Source: JAKLIH01 sp964618955 (lineage in GTDB: Bacteria > Patescibacteriota > Minisyncoccia > UBA6257 > JAKLIH01). From it: a DNA stretch of 29,969 nt. This document shows positions 18,156 through 26,993 of this stretch, in pieces; positions within the stretch are counted from its first letter, which is position 1; every line of letters starts with the position of its first letter. The stretch is taken from positions 1 to 29,969 of the forward strand of contig CAZUBO010000009.1 of assembly GCA_964618955.1 (NCBI GenBank), written 5' to 3'. Under the pieces are notes generated by a model. It searched no databases and was not told where the DNA came from. It saw only the letters and a list, made by a program, of their open reading frames with translations. The position numbers were made by a program, and so were the translations under genes.

Positions 18156-18184
18156 ACTATAATATATAAAGTTGTCTTAAACAA
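18156..18184 (-). promoter_or_regulatory. Promoter of the 18-kb micro-unit
   Basis: Minus strand: TTGTTT (18179-18184), a 17-nt spacer, TATAGT (18156-18161). The first ~15 nt of transcript lead straight to AAAGGAGG. Confidence 0.55.
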
Positions 18185-18368
18185 ATTATCTAATTTCTTT
18201 TATAGTTCTTAATATATATATAAAAAATACTACAACGTTTTTATTGTTTTCTTTTAAATGTTTAACATAATCTTTATAAATAACAATGCTATTTTTTGTC
18301 AAGCACGTAAAACAAGGCCTCGGGTAAATAAAACGATTAAAAAACTAGCAATAATCAATATATTGTTT
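18185..18368. other. Gene-poor spacer with one more promoter
   Basis: No gene is supported here. A minus-strand TTGACA (18297-18302), 17-nt spacer and TTATAA (18274-18279) could start a transcript reading toward the micro-ORF, but the first ATG after it gives only MLNI. GGTAAATAAAA near 18323 and its inverse near 18366 form an 11-bp inverted repeat after the AlbA_2 gene that could be a weak 3' hairpin. Confidence 0.4.
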
Positions 18369-19832
18369 TTATTTACCTTTGTCTTGGGTAAATAAACTCT
18401 TCTCGTCTGACATCGGTAATCTATAGCTAATCCATTTTTTTGCCCCAATCCTAGGAACGATTTTTACCAATAAACCTTTTTTGAGCCAACGATTAAATAA
18501 TTTAGACATTTTGACTTCGCTGGCAATCCCCAGAACTTCTCTTCCTTCTTTATTCACAATATATTTATGTTGATTTAAATAGTGAGAAATCTTGTCTCAT
18601 TCAGTTGGAGCTTTTTCATTAAATAAAACGACTCTTAAAGAATCCTGCAAAAGAGGATACGTTAAAAAGATTGGCGGATATAGATTAGCCTCATTCATAG
18701 TTTGACGCATAGCTTTAATACCTTCATTTTGATCAAGATTAGGTGGATCAGAAAATTCTCGTAAGTGCTTTACTAATAAATCATTGCGATATCCTTGAGC
18801 TCTTACCAATCCAATATTTGATGGCGTTATATTAAAAGGTAATAATCCTGGACTTTCTATTTCGATTCTATCTTCAAATATTTTTATTTCAATATCTCTT
18901 TTTGTATAATAATCTCTATGAATAACTGCATTAGTTATTGCCTCCTTTACAGCTCTTTCAGGGATTTGATATTGCGTAACAAATCCAGAAGGCACTCTCA
19001 CTCCATTTCTTAGAAGAGTTAGAACATATTCATGAGCTTCTTTTATTTGCTTAATAATAGGACCTCCAATAGTTTTAGGTTCACCTATAAGATTCAAGGT
19101 TTCTTTAATTGTTTCTAAGTTTCCTTCGTATTGAAAAATCCTAACTGTACACTTTGTTTCCATTAAATCATTGGGAAATTCGGCAAAAAGTAAAACAGCT
19201 GCCCTAGTAGGAAGTAATTTTTCTTGATCATTTTTTCTAGCTAGCCCAGTTTTTTCTAATACAATTTCTATTTTATCTTCTTCGATATCTCTCTTCTTTC
19301 TTCAAGATTCATATTGTAAGGTTTTTAACAATTTAAAATCAACTGGCACTAATTCATTATCAGCTTTTTGAAAACCTTTAATATACGCAAAATGTACTAT
19401 TTCCTGAGGAGATAATCTTTTATTTCCCCTTTCTTGTCTAATGTAAACATGATTTTCAATAGATCGAAAATTATCAGTAGCTTTTGGTACCGAAAGCCAA
19501 CCAACCCTTAAATTTTTAGATGGAATATCTATAATTTCTGGAGGTCATATAGACGAGATGGGAGGCAAAATCTTTTTAACAACATTACCGAGCTCGTCAT
19601 ATAGTTCAGGATTCTCCTCAATGCCATAAATTCTATCCAGACCTTTTTTTGTAGTCTTTTGAGGATCATCAATGCCAAGTACAATAATACCACCATCGGT
19701 ATTTGCCATAGCGACTATGGTTTGAAGGGTTTTATCGATTGTTTCATTCCTAGTACCCAACCTTTTAAACTCTAGAGTTCGTGATTCATTCGGTATGGCT
19801 AAAATTTGTTCTATTAATCTTTCCTTATCCAT
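18369..19832 (-). CDS. AlbA_2/Schlafen-type ATP-binding regulator
   Basis: A 487-aa protein. The N-terminal ESRTLEFKRLGTRNETIDKT with AMANTDGGIIVLGIDD is the AlbA_2 (Schlafen-like) domain: E-F-K, then A-NT-GG-i-lGi-D. The middle RAVKEAITNAVIHRDYYTKR and IKIFEDRIEIESPGLLPFNI are the N-box and G-box of the HATPase_c_4 fold. The C-terminus (EVKMSKLFNRWLKKGLL) looks like a winged helix. Such proteins are annotated as transcriptional regulators or ATP-binding proteins and are common in mobile and defence contexts. UGA and TGG are both used for Trp (WPPEII versus KKWISY). It shares its upstream 36-bp element with the bPH2 gene. Confidence 0.88.
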
Positions 19833-19838
19833 ATTATT

Positions 19839-19874
19839 AATTTAATATTTTATATATTAATTGTAACAATTTTT
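19839..19874 (-). promoter_or_regulatory. 36-bp upstream element, copy 2, with palindrome
   Basis: Second copy of the 17938-17973 element, with AATTGTAACAATT at 19859-19871, directly 5' of the AlbA_2 gene. The flanks on either side differ, so the identity is confined to the element. Confidence 0.65.
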
Positions 19875-19981
19875 TGGGATTATAGCAAGCTATTTAAATA
19901 ATTATTAAATATTAATTGTGCTGTATGTTAATAAAATACATTAAAGTATTGACATGTAGTGACCAAATGTCAACAAAAAAG

Positions 19982-20386
19982 CTATATATGTCCTATTGGC
20001 GTCTTTCGCAATTGTTTTTTGCTTGATAACTCCTTTTTATCAGAAATTCTCTTTTCTTTGCTAGAGATTGAAGGCTTGGTAGGTTTTCTGGTCTTTACAA
20101 CTTTTAAAGCATTAAAAATCAAAGAATTTAACTTCTCAACCACGGCAATTTTGTTTTTTAATTGTTCTCGGTAAACCTCGGAATCCAAAAAAACAAAACC
20201 CTCTCTATTGATATTATTCTTTAAAGCTTTTTTAATTTTGGCTTTTTCAAAAAAATTAAATACTAAAGAATTATCCAAATCTCATTTGATTTGAACTTTA
20301 GAAGATACTTTATTGACATTCTGCCCACCACTACTAGAAGAACGAGAATAGTCAAATATTAATTCTTTTTCAAAAGGATAAGACAT
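19982..20386 (-). CDS. arfB: ArfB-like peptidyl-tRNA hydrolase (GGQ release-factor domain)
   Basis: A 134-aa protein. The N-terminal FDYSRSSSSGGQNVNKVSSK carries the GGQ peptidyl-tRNA hydrolysis motif and the NVNKV of the RF-1 domain. The C-terminal tail is long, basic and unstructured (KTRKPTKPSISSKEKRISDK, RKTPIGHI), as in ArfB/YaeJ/ICT1, where it senses an empty mRNA channel. The codon-recognition domain is absent, so it rescues stalled ribosomes without stop-codon recognition. One UGA=Trp (IKWDLDN) lies just after the GGQ part. It is 9 nt after the HEAT-NTase gene. In a lineage presumed to lack RF2, such rescue may matter more; this is inference. Confidence 0.88.
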
Positions 20387-20395
20387 ATGTATTGT

Positions 20396-21949
20396 TTAAT
20401 TCTCTTTTTTATTAGCTAAATTAATACGACTTTTAATAATCTTTTTAACCTCTTCTAAAGGTGGTGGTATTTTGGTTAGTTTATATAGCATTTGAATATT
20501 CTCTAACTCTTCATAAGTTAGATTGAATCTTCTCATCATTTTTTTAGGATCGCCTTCGGTATCAGCTATTCATTGACAAATCTCAATTCAATCAGCTTCA
20601 TCACATCTTTCAATAGTTTTGGCTTGAAGTTCTAATAGCTTCTTATGATCACCAAAGAATATGCCATAGAATAAATGACTAAATTCAAAATGGTTAAAAT
20701 CTTTTTTGACTAAATCACTTGGCCACAAAATGGTTGTTTGTTGTTTGCATAAATTTAAACCCGCTCCTTTGTCGATTAAATCGACAAAAGGATCATTGCC
20801 TTCAGAAATCACAGTAATATCTAAATCACTTTCAGAATTAAAATACCCCTTAGAAATGCTTCCTATGATATTAAAGCCAATAAAATCTTTGTATTTTTTC
20901 TGAAAATCATTGGCGAGTTTTTTAATTTTTAAAAATCTACTAGTTAATTCTTTTAAATGACCACTAGCAAAAACGGTTTTTTGATTATATAACAAAAAGT
21001 CATTTTCCTTATCTAAAGAATGAGTTATGGAATTCTTCTCTAAAAGCTCTAAAAATTCTTTTTTATTACTGCTTCATTTATATAGATTCTTAATAGCTAG
21101 CATTTTGACTCTTTCGTCATTATCAGAGATTAAAGACATTAATTCCTTAGTAGCTGATTTGCCAATCTTAACAAGCGAATCAACGGCTATTCTTCGAAGT
21201 TCTTTTTCTTCATTGACAGTAGTTGGCTTTCTTAAAATATTCATTAAAGTCGGAATTCCCGACTTTCCTATTAATCCGATTGCTCTTACCGCTAACACCC
21301 TGCTATTAATAGATTTATTGGAAATCAATCCAGAAAGAATTGGCAAAGCTGAATTACCTAATAGGTAGAGATTGTTGATAGCGGCACGAACATTTAGTGG
21401 TTGGACAATTGCATTGTGATCTAAAGTAGAAGTGAACCGCTTAAGGTATTTCTCGGGATTAACTACAACATGTCTAGTATTTATTTTTATGGTAGAATCC
21501 GCTACTTCCAAGATATCAGCTCGATCTGATAAAACATTAATATATTTTAGCCCTTGCTTGTCAAAATTCCCTAGAACTTTAACTATCAAACTATACAAAT
21601 CTGATTCTTTAAAAGCATAATCAAAATTATCAATTTGTTGTTTTAATTTTTTAATAATGGTATTTTGTTGATGAATTGAAAATGTTGGAACTTTAGATAA
21701 GAAATACAGGCCAGCCCATTGTTCAACAAAATCTTTACTATCAAGCAAATTAATACTTCTTTCGATATCAATCTCGTCCTTTTGAATCATTTCGATTGCA
21801 TCTTTGCGATTTTGACTCAAAGGAAATGGAAAAGTCAAACGAGGTTTTACTTCAGGATATTTCTCATGAAGTTCAGTAGCTAATTTCTTAGCTTTGGGTA
21901 GATCCTCATTGGATATTAGTCTTTTGTTTTCCATACTTTCTTTTAACAT
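20396..21949 (-). CDS. HEAT-repeat plus nucleotidyltransferase fusion protein
   Basis: A 517-aa protein. Residues about 1-290 are helical, with HEAT-like repeats from about residue 180 (ALPILSGLISNKSINSRVLA, GIPTLMNILRK, ATKELMSLISDNDERVKMLA). After one UGA=Trp (NLYKWSSNKKEF) the frame continues into an NTase domain: NIIGSISKGYFNSESDLDIT is the GSxxxG-x(n)-SDxDxxV signature. The C-terminus DADWIEICQWIADTEGDPKK also needs UGA=Trp. In the standard code this would look like two genes. A scaffold-plus-NTase layout could target a protein or tRNA partner; the substrate is unknown. The start is at 21949; MENK five codons later is an alternative. Confidence 0.8.
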
Positions 21950-21959
21950 AATTAAAAAA

Positions 21960-22312
21960 TTAAATATTTTTAATTAAAAATTCTTTAGCTTTTTCTAAAG
22001 TAGCTAAATCTCTAATTCTAATATATCAAAGGTTTGATGAATAACCCCTATAATTCCCTTTAATTTTTCATCTTTGTTTTGAACTCCAAACAAGTCAGTT
22101 AATTCATTATTCTTTTCAAAATGTTTTCTCATACTAGTAACTACATCTAAGCATTCTTCATAATCTAATTCGGTTTTCTTTTTATTCTTGCCAACATTCT
22201 TTAAAGTTCGAAAATCATATTGACCTAAGATGGTTAAAGCTTTAGAATAACTTTTAATAAGCTTCAATATTTCTTTTTCTTGTGTTTTTTTGTTTTCGTT
22301 TTTGTTATTCAT
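21960..22312 (-). pseudogene. Truncated, frameshifted Fic/RhuM-family gene
   Basis: The frame from 22312 gives LIKSYSKALTILGQYDFRTL, LDYEECLDVVTSMRKHFEKN and LTDLFGVQNKDEKLKGIIGV ending IHQTF, the spacer region of RhuM-like Fic proteins just before the Fic core. It then derails to DILELEI and TAG at 22004. In another frame the next bases read RDLATLEKAKEFLIKNI and TAA (21960-21962), resembling the DLYPTLEEKAANFLYFIIKN that normally follows QTF. So the gene is frameshifted and cut off before the HPFxDGN motif; the RhuM N-terminus is missing too. Only a short antitoxin-like or dead fragment could be made. Confidence 0.65.
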
Positions 22313-22321
22313 AAAACAATA

Positions 22322-23125
22322 TTATTTAATTACAAAATTAATAATTTCATTAATTAAAATATCTTCACAAGGTTTGAAAGAATGAATGGCTTTAGGAATA
22401 ATAATACCTTCCGAATTAGGAATATATTTTAATAAAATAGCCATGGCTTCTTCTGGATGATCAGGATTATTAATGTTGAAATAGGAATCTCTAGAACCAA
22501 CAATAATTTTAGTTGGAATAGAAATTTTTTGAAGAATTGGAAAATCATAATCCTTTGAAGAAAATTCAAATATTCTATTAAAATCATTATCTGAATTTCA
22601 ACTATCATAAGTTTGTCTGGTCAACCAGTCCTTAGCATTATTAACTTTCATATTTGCCCGATTATCAAACGGGGCTAATAAAATAATTCTATTAACTTTA
22701 TCTGCATACTCTCCTTCAAAAAGATAACGAACTACTTTATAAGTACCTAAAGAATGACCAATCAGAATAATATTTTCATAATGTTGTGAAATTAAAAATT
22801 TCATTCAAGCGGAAATATCCAAATGAGCTTCTTCTAATAATTCTCGCTTAGAACCAATAAAAACATTTTCACCACTCTTGGTTTTGAATTCTGTTTCTTT
22901 ACCACTACCTCGAGTTTCTATAGTTAAAAATCCAATATTGTTTTTATTTAATTGATCCATTAGAGGATAAATAAAATTATCTCAAAAAAAAGTATGTTTG
23001 AAGCCATGTACATACAAAGCAATAGTTTTTTTATCTTGAGATGGCATATAATACCCATGAAGACACAGACCATCATTAGTAAAAACACGGACCAAACTAT
23101 TTTGCGATATCAAATCTTGAAACAT
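22322..23125 (-). CDS. Alpha/beta hydrolase
   Basis: A 267-aa protein. The strand order is clear: TIALYVHGFKHTFFW (oxyanion HG), NIILIGHSLGTYKVV (GHSLG nucleophile elbow with Ser about residue 117), IPTKIIVGSRDSYFN (acid Asp) and IIIPKAIHSFKP (His). The substrate is unknown; it is closest in layout to small esterases/lipases. UGA=Trp at FFWDN, SAWMKF and YDSWNS, which is why the standard code shows only the middle. First gene of the 23125-19982 cluster (9 nt before the Fic/RhuM remnant). Confidence 0.88.
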
Positions 23126-23200
23126 AAACAATATTTAATAATTTAAAGATAATATATTAATACCATAAATTTAAAAAGAAAACAATTATTTTAAATATGA

Positions 23201-23612
23201 AAAAAGGCCATGAATACAAAATACAGGCCATAAATAAAGGGAGCCGAGTTGTCCTTGTGGCTAGCAGAAAAGGTAAAGGATCTGCTAGAAATAAGGACAG
23301 GGACAACTCGGCATGTCGTGAAAACGGCGGTCACTCCAGAGAATATCTCTTTTAAAAAGATGAGCTGGAGTGATCGATTTTAAATGTACAGAAAATAAAA
23401 AATTTTTCGAGCTTGGGGATTAGTTCAACATAAAATTTGGTACAAACGCTCCCAAGCCCTTTTAATCATCCATTAACTAATACGGTGGATTTTACAGAGT
23501 CTCCACCTCGTGCGGTGAAACATATATAGAACGACCTTCCAAATGTGATGAGGTTCGCTTATGCCAGCGAAAATCACATAAAATCAAATAACGCACTCCA
23601 TAGCTAATAGAT
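23201..23612 (-). ncRNA. Large structured RNA (~410 nt), unknown family
   Basis: A promoter (23619-23647), no convincing ORF, and a terminator (GGCC...GGCC then TTTTTT at 23201-23230) frame the region. Strong helices in minus-strand order: ATGTGAT/ATCACAT capped by TTCGC/GCGAA; GGTGGA/TCCACC; GGGCTTGGGA with TCCCCAAGCTC; TCACTCCAG/CTGGAGTGA; and a perfect 12-bp GCCGAGTTGTCC/GGACAACTCGGC enclosing CTAGCAGA/TCTGCTAG. It lacks the tmRNA 3' T-arm and CCA, the GAAAGTCCGG core of RNase P and the SRP GGAAGCAGC motif, so I cannot name it. A 42-codon ATG frame near its 5' end (MECVIWFYV, one UGA) has no SD and cuts through helices, so I do not call it. Confidence 0.7.
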
Positions 23613-23618
23613 AAAGAG

Positions 23619-23647
23619 ATACTACCAAAAGAACATATATATGTCAA
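23619..23647 (-). promoter_or_regulatory. Promoter of the 23-kb structured RNA
   Basis: Minus strand: TTGACA (23642-23647), a 17-nt spacer, TAGTAT (23619-23624). Confidence 0.8.
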
Positions 23648-23659
23648 GATTTGAAAAAA

Positions 23660-23701
23660 ACAAAAAACCAGCGAAAATTTAATTGTTTTCGCTGGTTTTT
23701 A
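23660..23701. terminator. Terminator of the str operon (bidirectional)
   Basis: AAAAACCAGCGAAAA / TTTTCGCTGGTTTTT, 15 bp with a 9-nt loop and T-runs on both strands, right after the fusA stop. Confidence 0.92.
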
Positions 23702-23706
23702 ATTTG

Positions 23707-25824
23707 TTATTCTTTGACTGTAGGTTTTCGTTTAGCGATAATCTCTTCAGAGATATTTCTTGGAACTTCTTGATAGCTATGGAATTCCATATTGAAGGTT
23801 CCGCGACCTTCGGTAAATGAACGGATGTTGGTTGCATAACCAAACATCTCAGATAAAGGAACTAAAGCATCTACAACTTTCAATCCTAAGCGATCATTCA
23901 TTTGTTCGATATGACCACGCTTAGAACTAATGTCACCAATAACATCTCCTAAGAAATTCTCAGGAACGATAACTTCTAATTTCATAATTGGTTCTAGAAT
24001 TACTGGACTGGCTTTTCTAGCAGCATCTTGAAAGGCCATAGAAGCAGCAATCTTGAAAGCAAAGTCAGAAGAGTCAACATCATGGAAGGAACCATCATAT
24101 AGAGTTGCCTTTAAGTCTGAAATTGGGTAATTAGCTAGGATACCACGATCCAAAGCTTCTTTAATACCCTTCTCGACAGAGCCGATAAATTCTTGAGGAA
24201 TAACACCACCTTTGATTTTGTTATCAAACTTAAAACCTTTACCGCGTTCAATCGGTTCAATCTTCAATCAGACATGACCGTATTGACCCTTACCACCAGA
24301 TTGACGAATATATTTACCTTCTGCTTCAGCAGTACCATTGATTGTCTCACGATAAGCAACTTGAGGTTTACCAGAATTAACTTCAACATTGAATTCACGT
24401 TTCATACGTTCAATTAAAACGTCTAAGTGTAATTCACCCATACCACCAATGATAGTATCATTGGTCTCTTCATCAGTTTTGACTTTAAAGGTTGGGTCTT
24501 CATCAGCTAATTTTCTTAGAGCTTCACCCATTTTATCTTGATCAACTTTTGTCTTAGGCTCAATACGTAATCAGATAACTGGTTCTGGGAATGTAATATT
24601 CTCTAACATAACTGGATGATCAGGGTCGCATAAAGTATCACCGGTCTTAGTATCTTTCAAACCAACAGTAGCAGCAATATCACCAGCCTCAATATCATCG
24701 ATGTCTTCTCGTTTATTTGAGAACATACGAAGAATACGACTAATTCTCTCTTGAGAATTTTTATTGGAATTTAAAACATATGATCCTTTAGTTAATTTAC
24801 CAGAGTAAACCCTAAAGAATGATAAGGTGCCAACGTAAGGATCAGTAGCAACTTTGAAAACTAAAGCAGTGAAAGGTTCTTTGGAATCAGATTTTACAGG
24901 AATCTTATCCCCTTTCATAGTTTCTCCTTCAATAGCTTTGGTCTCTAATGGACTTGGAAGAAAATCAACAACAGCATCAAGCATTAGTTGGACACCTTTG
25001 TTTTTGAAAGCTGATCCACAAACTACAGGAACTATTTTGTACGCAATAACAGATTTACGTAAAGAAGCACGAAGTTCTTCTTCAGTAAAATTAGTATCAC
25101 CATTTAAATAGCGTTCCATTAAAACATCATCTTCAGAAGCAATCTTTTCGATTAATTCATCATGACGTGATTTAGCTAATTCTAACATATCACTAGGAAT
25201 TTCTTCTAAAGCGATAGTCTCACCATGCTCGCCATTGAAAACAACTTTTTTCATACGGATTAAATCAATCAATCCAGAAAAATCTGCTTCCTTACCAATA
25301 GGTAAAGTCAAAGCAACAGCATTAGGAGTTAAACGCTCACGAATCATAGCAAGATCTTTTTCAAAATCAGCTCCCATACGATCTAATTTGTTTACAAAAC
25401 AAATACGAGGAACCGCATACTTATCAGCTTGTCTTCAAACTGTTTCAGATTGAGGTTCAACACCAGCAACACCATCGAAAACAACAACAGCGCCATCCAA
25501 AACACGTAAAGAGCGTTGGACTTCAGCAGTAAAGTCAATATGACCTGGGGTATCGATAACATTAATTTTGTATTTGAAATTTAAATCATTGTTGCGATAA
25601 CTTGTAGTTCAAAAACAAGTAGTAGCAGCAGAAGTGATTGTAATACCTCTTTCACGCTCTTGATCCATTCAATCCATAATGGCAGCGCCTTCATGAACTT
25701 CACCAATCTTATGGGATAGACCAGTATAAAACAAAATGCGTTCGGATGTAGTAGTCTTACCAGCATCGATATGAGCGATGATACCGATATTACGTACTTT
25801 TTCTAAAGGATATTCTTGCGACAT
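23707..25824 (-). CDS. fusA: Elongation factor G
   Basis: A 705-aa EF-G, GTPase of ribosomal translocation. G1 AHIDAGKTTTSERI, G3 DTPGHIDF and G4 NKLDRMGA are present, followed by domain II-V landmarks: FPEPVI, GMGELHLDVLIERMKREF and the C-terminal GRGTFNMEFHSYQEVP. Five Trp are UGA: MDWMDQERERGIT, TTCFWTTS, SETVWRQADKY, PVIWLRIEP and GHVWLKIEP. At least the first and third are universally Trp in EF-G, which fixes the code. Without readthrough the gene falls into pieces. Start ATG at 25824 after an A/T-only leader, no SD. Third gene of rpsL-rpsG-fusA; no tuf follows within the window. Confidence 0.99.
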
Positions 25825-25865
25825 GATATGATTTTTAAATTTTTTAAATTCGAATTTACAAAAAC

Positions 25866-25891
25866 AAAAGTAGCCACTGATGGTTACTTTT
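25866..25891 (-). terminator. Hairpin between rpsG and fusA
   Basis: Minus strand: AAAAGTA-ACCA-TCAG-TGGC-TACTTTT then GTTTTTG. It looks like a partial terminator or attenuator that could lower fusA relative to rpsG, or a processing site. Confidence 0.6.
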
Positions 25892-25901
25892 GCCTTGGGT
25901 T

Positions 25902-26366
25902 CTATTTACCGAAGTGAGCGAAAGCTTTATTAGCTTCAGCCATCTTTTGAACATCAATACGTTTTTTGACAGCACTACCTTCGCCTTTGAAAGCGGAGAT
26001 AATCTCGTCAGCTAACTTCTCATTAATTGATCTACCCTTCTTAGCTCTAGCAAAAGTAATAATCCATCTCATAGCTAAAGTTAAACGTCTTTGATCAGGC
26101 ACTATGACTGGAACTTGATAGTTGGCACCACCAATTCTTTTACTTTTGACTTCTAATGTTGGACCAACATTCTTTAAAGCAGTCTCTAGAACAAAAAGGC
26201 CATCATTATTAGTTTTCTCTTCAAGAATTTCTAACATTTTATAGATATGATTACGAGCGATGGTTTTTTTACCGCGTTCCATAATCATATTGATAAACTT
26301 AGAAACAACATGACTTTGATATTTAGCATCAGCTTTATGTTTTTTTTCATTGACAATAAGATCCAT
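25902..26366 (-). CDS. rpsG: 30S ribosomal protein S7
   Basis: A 154-aa S7, primary 16S rRNA-binding protein of the 30S head. KFINMIMERGKKTIARNHIY, LETALKNVGPTLEVKSKRIG, ANYQVPVIVPDQRRLTLAMR with WIITFARAKKGRSINEKLA and KRIDVQKMAEANKAFAHFGK are all standard. The N-terminus MDLIVNEKKHKADAKYQS is a little unlike the usual PRRG start but in frame. The one Trp here is TGG. It lies between rpsL (24-nt gap) and fusA. Confidence 0.97.
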   Translation of the reverse strand: MDLIVNEKKHKADAKYQSHVVSKFINMIMERGKKTIARNHIYKMLEILEEKTNNDGLFVLETALKNVGPTLEVKSKRIGGANYQVPVIVPDQRRLTLAMRWIITFARAKKGRSINEKLADEIISAFKGEGSAVKKRIDVQKMAEANKAFAHFGK

Positions 26367-26390
26367 ATTAAAAATTTAGGATTGATTAAA

Positions 26391-26804
26391 TTATTTCTTG
26401 GCCTTCTTGGCACCGTATTTACTTCTTTGTTGTTTGCGACCTTCGACACCGGAAGCATCGAATTTGGCTCTGACAATATGGTAGCGAACACCTGGTAAGT
26501 CTTTAACACGACCACCTCTAACTAGAACAACTGAATGCTCTTGAAGGTTGTGGCCAATACCAGGAATATAGGCAGTGACTTCGTCACCGTTAGATAATTT
26601 AACACGGGCAACTTTACGTAAAGCTGAGTTTGGTTTTTTAGGAGTGGTAGTAAATACTTTAGTACAAACACCTTTTTTAAAAGGTGAATCATAGACTGAA
26701 GGTCTATTCTTTTTAATATTGAAACCAGCCTTTAATGCTCTAGCATTAGCTTTGGTAGCAATAGGTTGTCTTCCCTTTTTAACCAATTGGTTGATAGTTG
26801 GCAT
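26391..26804 (-). CDS. rpsL: 30S ribosomal protein S12
   Basis: A 137-aa S12, decoding-centre protein. PTINQLVKKGRQ, KGVCTKVFTTTPKKPNSALR, HNLQEHSVVLVRGGRVKDLP with GVRYHIVR and the C-terminal GRKQQRSKYGAKKAKK are diagnostic. The two decoding-loop lysines are at TPKKPNSALRK and RVKDLPG, the wild-type (streptomycin-sensitive) residues. The tail resembles S12 of Patescibacteria. First gene of the operon, after a ~150-nt hairpin-rich leader. Confidence 0.98.
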   Translation of the reverse strand: MPTINQLVKKGRQPIATKANARALKAGFNIKKNRPSVYDSPFKKGVCTKVFTTTPKKPNSALRKVARVKLSNGDEVTAYIPGIGHNLQEHSVVLVRGGRVKDLPGVRYHIVRAKFDASGVEGRKQQRSKYGAKKAKK

Positions 26805-26982
26805 AGAAATAAAATTAAAAATTAATTAATGATTATGATGATGTTTTTGGGAAACAAAAACGCCATACAATATATAAATTGTATTTTACGAAGCCATTCC
26901 GTAAAATCAATTATGTATTAGCACATACATAATCCTAATATATAGGTATGTAAATATTAACATAAAATGGAGCTAAAGTCAA
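26805..26982 (-). promoter_or_regulatory. str operon promoter and hairpin-rich leader
   Basis: Promoter, minus strand: TTGACT (26977-26982), a 17-nt spacer, TAATAT (26954-26959). The ~145-nt leader then holds four consecutive hairpins: TTATGTAT/ATACATAA, ATTTTACG/CGTAAAAT, TACAAT/ATTGTA and GTTTTTG/CAAAAAC. Most other genes here have leaders of only 20-40 nt. It may be an S7- or translation-responsive autoregulatory leader; no E. coli-like S7 site is evident. Confidence 0.7.
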
Positions 26983-26993
26983 TGGTATTTGGA

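Noticed and set aside
21960..22312. Programmed frameshift in the Fic/RhuM-like gene
   Set aside because: No slippery heptamer or downstream pseudoknot is evident at QTF, and the Fic core is absent either way, so decay is simpler.
23490..23600. Minus-strand 42-codon frame MECVIWFYVIFAG
   Set aside because: No SD, mixed TGA and TGG, and it cuts through the strong 5' helices of the 23-kb RNA; probably chance.
23201..23612. tmRNA, RNase P RNA or SRP RNA
   Set aside because: No T-arm plus CCA or tag frame (tmRNA), no GAAAGTCCGG core (RNase P), no GGAAGCAGC apical motif (SRP). A very divergent form cannot be excluded without covariance models.
23707..25824. Genetic code 25 (UGA = Gly), expected for Absconditabacteria/Gracilibacteria
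   Set aside because: It would place Gly at the universal Trp of EF-G (MDWMDQE, SETVWRQ) and at S9 RAPQW; Trp fits every motif position.
26285..26515. Frame overlapping rpsL and rpsG on the same strand
   Set aside because: It is a shadow of the S12 and S7 genes, both of which are unmistakable.
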